Of a stretch of DNA of 40,696 nucleotides, positions 1-7,665 are shown piece after piece. The stretch is from Pseudobacteriovorax antillogorgiicola (GTDB taxonomy: Bacteria > Bdellovibrionota_B > Oligoflexia > Oligoflexales > RGVZ01): NCBI GenBank assembly GCA_945898195.1, contig CAMDHM010000026.1, positions 1 through 40,696 on the forward strand, in the 5' to 3' direction. The notes under the pieces are model-generated. The model had not been told where the DNA came from and searched no databases. It saw only the letters and a list, made by a program, of their open reading frames with translations. Positions within the stretch are counted from its first letter, which is position 1. Every line of letters begins with the position of its first letter. The translations under genes and the position numbers were made by a program.

Positions 1-2
1 GG

Positions 3-323
3 CATGCTGGCGGCCACCGCCGAGAGCAAAATTCGACTGCCCTCCTGGACGGCGACGGCAATGGCGACGGGCTTGCATTTGGAGTGTTCAAGGGTCTCCA
101 TCTCGTCAAAAACCGCGGTATTTACTGAATTTCGCATCGCGGCAAGGCGTTGCTGGTGGGCCAATTGCGCAAAATGCGACATTCGGACCAGCTTGTGCGC
201 AACGGTGATTTGCGTTGTCCCGCAAAGTCGAGCAACACGCCTTTGCGACACGCCGGACGTAAGGAGGCTGTAGATTGGGCGATGCAGGTCGGGGCGTTTT
301 TGGCGTTCTTCGAAGGATCCTGA
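3..323 (+). pseudogene. Possible 3' end of an upstream gene, interrupted by one in-frame TGA
   Basis: One reading frame runs from the window edge through 323 with a single TGA at 126-128. The first part encodes an Asp/Gly-rich loop (DGDGNGDGLAFG) of the kind seen in calcium-binding, FG-GAP or Excalibur-type segments, then stops. The same frame stays open for 64 more codons to a TGA at 321-323. Either the real gene ends at 128 and the rest is noncoding, or a longer gene acquired a stop. There is no start in view because the window begins inside it. I cannot name a family, and chance openness is possible. Confidence 0.25.
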
Positions 324-387
324 AGTCTGTGAAAAGTATGTCCGGCAAGCCTTACAAAGGAATCTTTGGCTCTTGCCGGAGCGCGAA

Positions 388-403
388 TTTTTCCGCGGAA
401 AAA
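388..403. repeat. 16-bp perfect palindrome
   Basis: A T5-CCGCGG-A5 palindrome lies in noncoding DNA between the left-edge frame and the secreted-protein gene. It could be a small stem at the end of the upstream transcript or a protein-binding site. Nothing in the sequence distinguishes these. Confidence 0.4.
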
Positions 404-450
404 ATCCCTTTTTGATCACCAAGGCTGATTCGTGACAACGTGGGCAAGGC

Positions 451-481
451 ATAATGCACCCCCTTAAGGAGGCGCATTATT
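451..481. terminator. Hairpin, possible weak terminator
   Basis: ATAATGC and GCATTAT arms flank a C-rich/G-rich inner stem with one mismatch and a TTAA loop. The 3' flank is TTCT rather than a long T run, so intrinsic termination is only plausible. It lies between the left-edge frame and the 605-1600 gene and could serve either strand. Confidence 0.35.
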
Positions 482-547
482 TCTGAGCGAGGTACGAGGC
501 TTGAAGTGGCATCTGATGTCAGGTGCAGTCAAGTGGAGCAGTTTATG

Positions 548-589
548 TTGTGTTTATTATATTGTAATGGTATCGGCTTAAATTATATT
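548..589 (+). promoter_or_regulatory. AT-rich promoter-like patch upstream of the 605 gene
   Basis: This stretch is distinctly AT-rich compared with its surroundings. It holds -10-like hexamers TATTAT (555-560) and TATATT (584-589). The second has TTGTAA (562-567) 16 nt upstream as a possible -35. The second would leave only about 8 nt of leader before the ATG at 605, so the first may be the better candidate. Matches are partial. Confidence 0.25.
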
Positions 590-604
590 AGTTGGGGCCA
601 TAAA

Positions 605-1600
605 ATGCGTCAGATCATTGGACTTTTTTCACTTCTATTTTTGTTTGCCAATCCGGCTTATGCCGGTTTTCATACCTATAAGATCCAGCAAATCGGGGTC
701 GACATTGCTGGCTGCTCTGCAGTGGAAGGCGTTGTTGCGGCAAAATTTAATGAAGTTACGGGCGCTAAGATTTTGTCGCTAGCCTGCGAACGGAACCCCG
801 GTCGGAGTGCTGATCTCATCATCGATTACGCAAGTGACGTTGCCCTCGAATTCGTAACGACATATGGAGAATTCGGAGATGTTCATGGTCTTTATGATTC
901 CCTGCAGGATTGCTCGGCCGCCCGTAATAGCGAAGTAAACGACTTTCGGAAATTAACTGGGCTAGAGCCTGTGGTGGCGTTCTGTTACCGGGATTACCTT
1001 CAGTTTGAAGGTGACTTATCGTGGACCTTACGGATCGATGCCTTTGGCACACCAGCCCTTTCCCCGCACGCATATCGGCATTCATTGGTACGGCTTGCCG
1101 TCGCGGATCACCAATTGCTTGAAGCGTCGCTGCGAAATGCCCTGTCTGTTGCAGGAGCCATAAAGCCCGCGGTTCGGGTTAGGGTTACGGGAGAGAATAC
1201 AACCATCAATGCTCAATACTATGGAGTTCATGCACTCCGGACATTCAAATACGATACCGGGCATTTTCCCTCGATAGCAGACTGCTCAGCTCAGGGGAAA
1301 GTGATGACCGCCGTGCATTCGCGGGCTGGCGCACAAGAAGCGCTTAACTTTTGCGCGACCGCCTCGTATTCAACGAATGTTCAGTTGTACACGATGGCGG
1401 TCACTTCAACGCCAATCGGAACCCAGTTGACTGGTGTCGGTTATATCAGTCCTGCCGAGTGTGATCAGCAACGGCCAACGACAGAACAAGCCTGGCGTGA
1501 CGCCTTGGGCCTGAACATCATTGGTGCCGTTTGTGCCACCGATGATCAAAGCTTCACCACGCCTATCAGGATGCGGATGTTTTGGTTAGCGGGTCAGTAG
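605..1600 (+). CDS. Secreted protein with four degenerate Cys-pair repeats
   Basis: Function unknown. The start at 605 is preferred over the in-frame start at 506 because residues 1-20 then form a classical signal peptide (charged MRQ, hydrophobic LFSLLFLFA, cleavage near AYA|G). The mature 311 residues contain four modules, each with two cysteines about 24 residues apart: C37/C61, C103/C127, C227/C250 and C286/C310. Each begins like 'xxxCSA' and has a [TAL]G turn before the second Cys. A Cys-free stretch at about 150-210 separates the two pairs of modules. The spacing suggests four intramodule disulfides, so a periplasmic or exported location is likely. No enzymatic motif is visible. It stands alone between the left edge and the convergent molybdopterin operon. 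The ribosome-binding site is weak. Confidence 0.8.
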   Translation: MRQIIGLFSLLFLFANPAYAGFHTYKIQQIGVDIAGCSAVEGVVAAKFNEVTGAKILSLACERNPGRSADLIIDYASDVALEFVTTYGEFGDVHGLYDSLQDCSAARNSEVNDFRKLTGLEPVVAFCYRDYLQFEGDLSWTLRIDAFGTPALSPHAYRHSLVRLAVADHQLLEASLRNALSVAGAIKPAVRVRVTGENTTINAQYYGVHALRTFKYDTGHFPSIADCSAQGKVMTAVHSRAGAQEALNFCATASYSTNVQLYTMAVTSTPIGTQLTGVGYISPAECDQQRPTTEQAWRDALGLNIIGAVCATDDQSFTTPIRMRMFWLAGQ

Positions 1601-1861
1601 CAACCTGACCGCTGCGGAACCAGAGGTGAGGCATTATTTGTACCCTCTTGAAAATTTCGTCGTTGAGGCCATGGGGATGGCACGCATTGTGCTTAATTGT
1701 CTTTGCGTGTTGGACACAATTTTCTGGCGGATGCCTGCAATGCCGCCAGAGACATGTCGTCCCGGGACTCTCTCTCCGAACTGACTTTCCGGTCTTGGAC
1801 TGACCACCAAAACCCCCCTAAATTTGAAATTGTCCATAGATTCCCAGGACGACGCGCACGC
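1601..1861. other. Intergenic stretch between convergent genes, nothing recognised
   Basis: This 261-bp region separates the secreted-protein gene from the 3' end of mobA. Short open frames exist on both strands (1634-1837 minus, 1697-1906 plus), but neither has a recognisable protein, a good ribosome site or a neighbour that would explain it. I see no convincing terminator with a T tract. Confidence 0.5.
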
Positions 1862-2431
1862 CTATTGGTGGTTTGTAGCTATGGAAATCTGATTAACATT
1901 TCTTAGCAGGCGGTTGTTGCGGGGATAGACGCCCTTCCATCGAGTCTCTCGAAGGATGCGCCGAGGGCTGTTTTCACCGCGATCAAAGGCTTCAAGGAAC
2001 TGGCGTTGAGCCGAGGGCTCCCATAAGGTCAGCATGGGCTGAACGTCGCCTTCGCTTACATCAACAAAAGTGATCGCTTCGAAGCCTGGCTCTCGCGCAG
2101 AAACAAGTTGCTGAATGTCTTCGGTTTCCAAAAATGGATAGTCACATGCCACCACGAGCCAGGCCACATCTGGAAATCTAATAAAGGCTGTTTGTAATCC
2201 GCTGGCCGGTCCGTGACCCGGGATCTTGTCCGTGAGGCCTTGTGACCCAATGCCCCAATCATTTTTTTGTTTTTCAGAACAGGACCAATAGACGCCCTTA
2301 CAGAATGGCGCGAGAAGGTCCGCAATGGCCCGCCATTGAGCCTGTTCGCCGTAGGCGATTTCCGCCTTATCCCGACCCATGCGGGAGCTCTGCCCGCCGG
2401 TCAAGATTAAGGCGTACAGGTCAGGAAGCAT
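1862..2431 (-). CDS. mobA: MobA-type molybdenum cofactor guanylyltransferase
   Basis: This gene links GMP to molybdopterin to form the MGD cofactor that the neighbouring FdhF-like enzyme needs. It is cytoplasmic. The 189-residue product opens with the nucleotidyltransferase signature LTGGQSSRMGRDK (about residues 10-22). Further on are a GHGPASGL segment and the VACDYPFLE metal/nucleotide motif, in the order expected for MobA. The start at 2431 is chosen because the family begins just before the LTGG loop and because it overlaps the end of the oxidoreductase gene by 11 nt, which suggests translational coupling. It is the last gene of the fdhD operon. The C-terminal tail is short but within the family range. 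Confidence 0.85.
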   Translation of the reverse strand: MLPDLYALILTGGQSSRMGRDKAEIAYGEQAQWRAIADLLAPFCKGVYWSCSEKQKNDWGIGSQGLTDKIPGHGPASGLQTAFIRFPDVAWLVVACDYPFLETEDIQQLVSAREPGFEAITFVDVSEGDVQPMLTLWEPSAQRQFLEAFDRGENSPRRILRETRWKGVYPRNNRLLRNVNQISIATNHQ

Positions 2432-4760
2432 GAATGGTCTTTTCAAAAGATACGATAATCGATTTCGAGGCAGGGGTTTGACTGCCTTCCGCGAAATTAT
2501 CGATGGGGACCAGTACGTTGGTCTCCGGGAAATAAGACGCCACGCAACCACGGGGAATTTCGTAGGAAACGATTCGGAAATTTTTCGCGCGACGTTGCAC
2601 TCCGCGGTGATGGCTGATGACATCGACAATTTCGCCGTCGGTGAATTTGTGTACAGAAATATCATCGGAATTCATCAGGATAACGCGGCGTCCTTGGTGA
2701 ATTCCACGGTAGCGATCTTCCATTCCATAGATCGTCGTGTTGTATTGGTCGTGGGAACGGATGGTTGCCATAACAAATTGTCCCGGGGCAACGACTAAGC
2801 GCGGAAGGTCATTAACGGTGAATAAAGCCTTTCGTTCCGGAGTGCGAAATTCTCTCCTGTCCCGAACGGCGTGGGGAAGTGCAAATCCACCAGGGTGACG
2901 AACGCGAGAATTGAAATCCTCAAATCCAGGAATGACTTTTGAAATTCGATCACGGATTCTGTCGTAGTTGCTGATGTAGTTATCCCAATCCATGCCCAAC
3001 GTTGCTTTTGCCACGCCGGCGATGATGGCTGGCTCACTCAATAAATCTGTCGATGCTGGGGTAAGACGTCCTTCTGATGAATGGACGATACCCATCGAGT
3101 TTTCGACGCTTACAAATTGCATCCCACCATCTTGGATATCTCGTTCGGTTCGGCCCAGGCATGGCAGGATCAAAGCCTCGTCACCAGTGATTAAATGGGA
3201 CCGATTCAGTTTTGTCGATACCTGAATGGTCAGTCGGCAACGGTTTAACGCACGTGCCGTATATGCAGTATCGGGCGTGGCAGAAAGAAAGTTTCCGCCC
3301 AGAGCAAAAAAGACCTTAACATCCCCGCGATGCATCGCCTCAATGGTTTCAACGGTGTCGAGGCCGTGTTCCTTGGGCGGCGTAAACTCAAATTCCTTGG
3401 CAAGGCTGGCGAGAAATTGGGGTGTGGGCCGTTCGAAGATTCCCATGGTCCGGTCGCCTTGCACATTGCTATGTCCGCGCACGGGACATGCCCCTGCGCC
3501 AGGGCGACCAAAGTGCCCACCGAGCAAAAGTAAATTCACTATTTCTTGAATATTGGCGACGGCGTTTTGGTGTTGTGTCAGTCCCATGGCCCAACAGCAG
3601 ATCATGGCTTTCGATTGCGCGATGACGGTGGCAATCTCACGGATATTTTTTTCCGAGATTCCAGATCCCTCGACGATATCCTGCCAATTCTCCTGAGCAG
3701 TCTTATTCCGATAAGCCTCAAAGCCCTGCGTGTAATTCGCAATGAATTCCGTGTCGATTTTCAGGGTCGCCTCCTCGAGGATGGCCTTCTGAATTCCTTT
3801 CAGCAGTGCCACGTCGCCGTTTATTTTAACTGGCAGGTGATAGCTCGCTAGTTTTGTTCCACTGCCAAGGATGCCCGAAACTTCCTGAGGGTGGCGAAAG
3901 CGTTTTAATCCAGCTTCTTCTAACGGATTGATGCTGATGATGTTGCAGCCGCGGCGTGCCGCTTCTTGCAAGGTAGTCAACATGCGGGGATGATTGGTTC
4001 CCGGGTTTTGACCGATGACAATGATGCAGTCCGAAAACTCGAAATCTTTAAGTGAGACGGTTCCTTTTCCGGATCCGATGGTGCGCGTCAGGGCATAACC
4101 ACTGGACTCGTGGCACATGTTCGAACAATCCGGCAGGTTGTTGGTTCCGAAGTGGCGCACAAAGAGTTGATACAGGAAGGCTGCCTCGTTGCTCGTTCTT
4201 CCTGAAGTATAAAAAGCAGCTTCATTCGGTGATGCCAAACTGTTCAATGCTTTGCCGATCATCAAAAAAGCTTTTTCCCAGGTGATGGGGACGTAGTGGT
4301 TGCCACCTTTTGGTAAATGCATGGGAGTGGTCAAACGGCCTTGTTGGCTCAGCCAAAAGTCTGTTTCACGTGAAAGCTCTTCGACAGACTTTGAGGAAAA
4401 AAAATCTTTGGTGATTCGTTTGAGCGTCGCCTCTTCCGCGACGGCTTTGGCGCCATTCTCGCAGAATTCAACCAACGATCGGCGATCGTCGGGATCAGGC
4501 CAAGCACAGCCAGGGCAATCAAAGCCCTTCATTTGATTGACATCAAGAAGTGTTTGGGCGGTCCGCGCAAGTCCCATTTGTTCGATGGATATTTTGAGGG
4601 CAACCGTCACGGCAGGGATTCCTCCCGCCGATTGTGCCGGTTTGCCAATGCGAATATTCTCGTCGAGAACTTCGGGGCTCAGAAATTCAGTGTTTCGCGG
4701 CTTATGGTTTTTATCAGTCAATGTACTACCCGCACGAGGGATTAGGGTTGGGAAAGGCAT
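2421..4760 (-). CDS. FdhF/YdeP-family molybdopterin oxidoreductase
   Basis: This is a formate-dehydrogenase-alpha-like enzyme of about 779 residues that binds bis-MGD and one Fe-S cluster. An N-terminal motif DCPGCAWPDP with C82, C85 and C100 looks like the YdeP-type Fe-S ligand set. C216 in NMCHESSGYAL sits where formate dehydrogenase H has selenocysteine, so a Cys-molybdenum ligand is likely. MGD-binding segments include GQNPGTNHPRM and MGLTQHQNAV. There is no twin-arginine signal, so it should be cytosolic. ATG 4760 is preferred because GGGAAG lies 9 nt upstream. ATG 4769 and TTG 4820 are alternatives, and all overlap the upstream gene. YdeP relatives have been tied to acid resistance in E. 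coli, but the true substrate is not evident. No NAD or quinone partner subunit is encoded nearby. Confidence 0.9.
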   Translation of the reverse strand: MPFPTLIPRAGSTLTDKNHKPRNTEFLSPEVLDENIRIGKPAQSAGGIPAVTVALKISIEQMGLARTAQTLLDVNQMKGFDCPGCAWPDPDDRRSLVEFCENGAKAVAEEATLKRITKDFFSSKSVEELSRETDFWLSQQGRLTTPMHLPKGGNHYVPITWEKAFLMIGKALNSLASPNEAAFYTSGRTSNEAAFLYQLFVRHFGTNNLPDCSNMCHESSGYALTRTIGSGKGTVSLKDFEFSDCIIVIGQNPGTNHPRMLTTLQEAARRGCNIISINPLEEAGLKRFRHPQEVSGILGSGTKLASYHLPVKINGDVALLKGIQKAILEEATLKIDTEFIANYTQGFEAYRNKTAQENWQDIVEGSGISEKNIREIATVIAQSKAMICCWAMGLTQHQNAVANIQEIVNLLLLGGHFGRPGAGACPVRGHSNVQGDRTMGIFERPTPQFLASLAKEFEFTPPKEHGLDTVETIEAMHRGDVKVFFALGGNFLSATPDTAYTARALNRCRLTIQVSTKLNRSHLITGDEALILPCLGRTERDIQDGGMQFVSVENSMGIVHSSEGRLTPASTDLLSEPAIIAGVAKATLGMDWDNYISNYDRIRDRISKVIPGFEDFNSRVRHPGGFALPHAVRDRREFRTPERKALFTVNDLPRLVVAPGQFVMATIRSHDQYNTTIYGMEDRYRGIHQGRRVILMNSDDISVHKFTDGEIVDVISHHRGVQRRAKNFRIVSYEIPRGCVASYFPETNVLVPIDNFAEGSQTPASKSIIVSFEKTIHAS

Positions 4761-5106
4761 CGGAATCATCTTCCCACTGAGCCGATGTCCGCGGCTTGAT
4801 GCAGGCGAAATCTTTTTCAATTAATATTTTTAGCGGGCCAGATTTGCTTGGTTGCTCTGCGTAGAGGCCGACCTCTTCCGAATTAGCCCAAATTTTGGCT
4901 TGTGCTTCGGGAATGCGGATGCGAATTAAATTTGCTGCAAGGTCTGCGCGAATCGCCGTCACCGTGGCATCGGCCTCCAACGTGTATTGAAATACATTGT
5001 CTCCAAAACAGGTTTGTTCGATGACCTTTCCGGCTTCTTTGAGCTTTTGGACTTCCTGGCGCTGTAACCTCAGGCGCAAGGCATTACCTCGGATTCTTAG
5101 TTTCAT
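4726..5106 (-). CDS. Small conserved protein of fdhD operons (DUF7009-like)
   Basis: This 126-residue soluble protein begins MKLRIRGNALRLRL, a pattern I associate with an uncharacterised family found beside fdhD. The ATG at 5106 has a strong GGGAGGTGG site just upstream and overlaps the fdhD stop as ATGA. Its 3' end overlaps the start of the oxidoreductase gene by about 35 nt. Its place between a sulfurtransferase and its target enzyme suggests a role in cofactor insertion or regulation of the oxidoreductase. That is inference from context only. No catalytic motif is visible. Confidence 0.75.
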   Translation of the reverse strand: MKLRIRGNALRLRLQRQEVQKLKEAGKVIEQTCFGDNVFQYTLEADATVTAIRADLAANLIRIRIPEAQAKIWANSEEVGLYAEQPSKSGPLKILIEKDFACIKPRTSAQWEDDSDAFPNPNPSCG

Positions 5107-5978
5107 TTTCCACCTCCCGTAAGGCGCCAAGCCCCATGGTAGACATTAAACCGTGAGTCGCGGACAAAGCCTAGCAGCGTCACGTCAAATCTTTTGGCAA
5201 GTTCGACGGCCAAGCTCGAGGGAGCCCCGACCGCTGCAATCATTGGAATTCCAGCCACCACAGCCTTTTGGACTAACTCGAAGCTGGCGCGTCCGCTTAA
5301 GAATAGAAGGCGGTTGGAAAGTGGGGTTTTTCCCGCGAGAAACTGCGAGCCAATCAGCTTGTCGACGGCATTATGACGACCAACGTCTTCGCGGATGTCG
5401 AGTAATTGCCCGGACTCGTTGAATGTTGCGGCAGCGTGAAGTCCTCCGGTCTGGTCAAAAACGGCTTGATGAGACCGCAAGCGAGCCGACAGCTCCGAAA
5501 TCTCCCTCATATCAATTCGAAATTCGTCCCGAGGAATGGGCTTCAGGCCCTGAACCTCCAGGGCATCCAAGGAGGCCTTACCGCAAACGCCGCAACTCGA
5601 TGTTGCGTAAAAGTGCCGTTCTAATTTTGGCCACTGGACGGTTGCCTCATCAGAAAGACGAACTTTCACAATATTTTTTCCCTTATGAGCCCCGCTGGCT
5701 GGTCCACAACCAGCGATTCCAGTGATGTCTTTTGGGAATCGTAAAATGCCTTCGGTAAAAAGAAACCCTGCGGCCAACTCTTCATCGTGTCCGGGTGTCC
5801 GCATCGTAATCGATAGGCTTTTTTGTTGGCGGTCATAGCCATCACGAAAATCCAGACGGATTTCGAGAGGTTCTTCCAAGGCGACCTGGTCAGACATGTC
5901 GCGCAGAATTCCGTTTTCCAGACGAGATATCGGTGTCTCTAAGCTCTGTTTTTCCACCTTGGTCAATTCCCCACACAA
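5103..5978 (-). CDS. fdhD: FdhD sulfurtransferase for formate-dehydrogenase-type enzymes
   Basis: FdhD transfers sulfur, originating from IscS, to the molybdenum cofactor and is needed for active formate-dehydrogenase-family enzymes. Visible signatures are LEEPLEIRL near residue 34, the SSCGVCGKAS active-site loop with C129 and C132, and the REDVGRHNAVDK motif. Length (about 291 residues) fits the family. The first ATG in frame (5897) would remove residues that resemble the family N-terminus, so one of the upstream TTG/GTG codons (5978, 5966, 5957) is probably used. I give 5978 but the start is uncertain. It is the first gene of the operon and is divergent from ampG across a 50-bp gap. Confidence 0.9.
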   Translation of the reverse strand: MCGELTKVEKQSLETPISRLENGILRDMSDQVALEEPLEIRLDFRDGYDRQQKSLSITMRTPGHDEELAAGFLFTEGILRFPKDITGIAGCGPASGAHKGKNIVKVRLSDEATVQWPKLERHFYATSSCGVCGKASLDALEVQGLKPIPRDEFRIDMREISELSARLRSHQAVFDQTGGLHAAATFNESGQLLDIREDVGRHNAVDKLIGSQFLAGKTPLSNRLLFLSGRASFELVQKAVVAGIPMIAAVGAPSSLAVELAKRFDVTLLGFVRDSRFNVYHGAWRLTGGGK

Positions 5979-6028
5979 TTGCTATGATTGCAGGTATACG
6001 CTGCCAAAACGGAAGAAGTTAACACTTT

Positions 6029-7609
6029 ATGACACGATCAATGCTGCAATCGCCCGGGTGGCGGCTGACCATGGTGACCGTTCTCGGTTTTGCCAGCGGC
6101 CTTCCCTTGGCCCTGTCGGGGACGGCCCTTCAGACATGGCTCACCATCGACAATGTCGATCTCGCGACAATTGGTTTTTTTAGCCTTGTGGGTTTGCCAT
6201 ATACGTTCAAATTTTTGTGGGCCCCTTTGATGGATCGGTTTGAACCGCCGTTCCTTGGGCGCCGACGCGGTTGGTTGGTATTGATTCAACTCGCCCTTGC
6301 GGTCTGCCTCGCCGCAATTTCGGCCCTTAAACCTAGCGAACAGACCCAGTTGGTGGCATTGACGGCAGTGTTGATTGCTTTTTTATCGGCCTCTCAGGAT
6401 GTGGTCATTGACGCCTACCGGACCGATGTTCTGCGTGCCACGGAGCGAGGCATCGGGTCTTCAATGAGCGTATTTGGCTACCGGATGGCCATGATCCTTT
6501 CTGGTGGGATCGCTTTGGTTTGGGCCGATTCAGTCAGTGGCAGCGGTTGGAGCTGGCCCAAGATTTACATGGTCATGGCGGGAATCATGCTGGCGCTCGC
6601 GGCAATTACAGCGCTTTTTTTGCCGCCCGTATCTGCGCAGAATGTCGCCCCTCCGAGTCGTGCGCGGAATGATTTGATCGGTTTTGTGGCCTTGCTGGCC
6701 GCAGTGACCGCGGGCTACATGTTTACCGTAAAGGTGGCATCCCCAACCGCAGATGCGATTTTTTCGGGACTGTTCGGAAACGATCTTCGAGGCTTAATAG
6801 ACCCAAATTTAAAAAAGTGGTCGGATTTATTATCACTTCTGGCTGGTTTGGCATTCACCGTCCCTTTGGCATGGTGGGCCTCGCGCAAAGCCAAGTTTGA
6901 GACCCTAAATATCTCCTTGGCAAATTACTTCAGTATGAAGGGCGCAACTGCGATCTTGGCTTTGATCATTCTCTATAAGCTAGGGGATGCTTTTGCTGGA
7001 GCCCTGACGACCCCGTTTTTGCTTAAGGGGGTAGGTTTTGCGCAGGCTGAAATTGGAGTCGTAAATAAGGTGATTGGGATTTGGTTGACGATCCTTGGTG
7101 CCATCTTTGGTGGCCTTTTGATGGTTCGTCTTGGGCTGTTCCGATCGCTACTTTTGTTTGGTTTTTTACAAATGCTTTCGAATCTTGGGTTCTGGCTTGT
7201 TGCCATCCTCGGCAAGGATGCGTGGGGCTCTTTTTCCCTGCCCGCTTTTGACCTGATGATCGTGGCACTTCGCGAGGCCACCAAAGTGGATTGGCTTCTT
7301 ATGACTGCAATCGGCTTTGAAAATATATCCAGCGGGATGGGTACGGCGGCTTTTGTCGCCCTGTTGATGGCGCTCTGCAATCAGAAATTTACAGCCACGC
7401 AATATGCTCTGCTGTCAGCCTTTTCTGCCGTTGGACGAGTCTGGGTCGGACCCCTCGCCGGAGTTTTGGCCATCAGCATGGGATGGCCTACGTTTTTTGT
7501 GTTTTCTACTTTAGCGGCAATTCCAGGCTTGCTGATGCTTTTGAGTCTTAAAAAAATCATCGATGGTCTTGATTCCCCGGCTGGATTATCCCAAGAGGGC
7601 GATGAATGA
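6029..7609 (+). CDS. ampG: AmpG-like muropeptide MFS permease
   Basis: This is an inner-membrane major facilitator of 526 residues with about 12-14 hydrophobic segments. The N-terminal half carries family hallmarks: GFASGLPLALSG, TFKFLWAPLMDR, RRRGW and the SQDVVIDAYRTD segment. AmpG carries GlcNAc-anhydroMurNAc peptides from periplasm to cytoplasm for cell-wall recycling. In a predator it could also take up prey peptidoglycan fragments, which is inference. A weak GGAAG lies about 14 nt before the ATG. The protein is longer than E. coli AmpG, with an extended central loop at residues 205-265 that includes a strongly hydrophobic stretch. The stop overlaps a tiny ATGA-linked reading frame (7606-7665). 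Confidence 0.9.
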   Translation: MTRSMLQSPGWRLTMVTVLGFASGLPLALSGTALQTWLTIDNVDLATIGFFSLVGLPYTFKFLWAPLMDRFEPPFLGRRRGWLVLIQLALAVCLAAISALKPSEQTQLVALTAVLIAFLSASQDVVIDAYRTDVLRATERGIGSSMSVFGYRMAMILSGGIALVWADSVSGSGWSWPKIYMVMAGIMLALAAITALFLPPVSAQNVAPPSRARNDLIGFVALLAAVTAGYMFTVKVASPTADAIFSGLFGNDLRGLIDPNLKKWSDLLSLLAGLAFTVPLAWWASRKAKFETLNISLANYFSMKGATAILALIILYKLGDAFAGALTTPFLLKGVGFAQAEIGVVNKVIGIWLTILGAIFGGLLMVRLGLFRSLLLFGFLQMLSNLGFWLVAILGKDAWGSFSLPAFDLMIVALREATKVDWLLMTAIGFENISSGMGTAAFVALLMALCNQKFTATQYALLSAFSAVGRVWVGPLAGVLAISMGWPTFFVFSTLAAIPGLLMLLSLKKIIDGLDSPAGLSQEGDE

Positions 7610-7665
7610 GCACGCAAATTAAGGATGTGCAATTTCTGGATGTAGAGCCGTTTAAGATTTTTTAG
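7606..7665 (+). CDS. Tiny ATGA-coupled reading frame after ampG (doubtful)
   Basis: An ATG overlaps the ampG stop as ATGA and opens a 19-codon frame (MSTQIKDVQFLDVEPFKIF) ending at TAG 7663-7665. It overlaps the 3' end of the convergent receiver-TPR gene by 14 nt. It may be the remnant of a once-coupled downstream gene or simply chance. No independent evidence for translation exists. Confidence 0.15.
   Translation: MSTQIKDVQFLDVEPFKIF

Noticed and set aside
126-128. TGA as selenocysteine codon in the left-edge frame
   Set aside because: No convincing downstream SECIS-like stem at the right distance and no selenoprotein family resemblance.
1634-1906. Short overlapping reading frames on both strands in the 1601-1861 gap
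   Set aside because: No ribosome site, no recognisable motif, and the plus-strand frame runs into mobA.
4103-4125. Selenocysteine in the FdhF-like enzyme
   Set aside because: The position that is selenocysteine in formate dehydrogenase H is an ordinary Cys codon (NMCHESS), so no recoding is needed.
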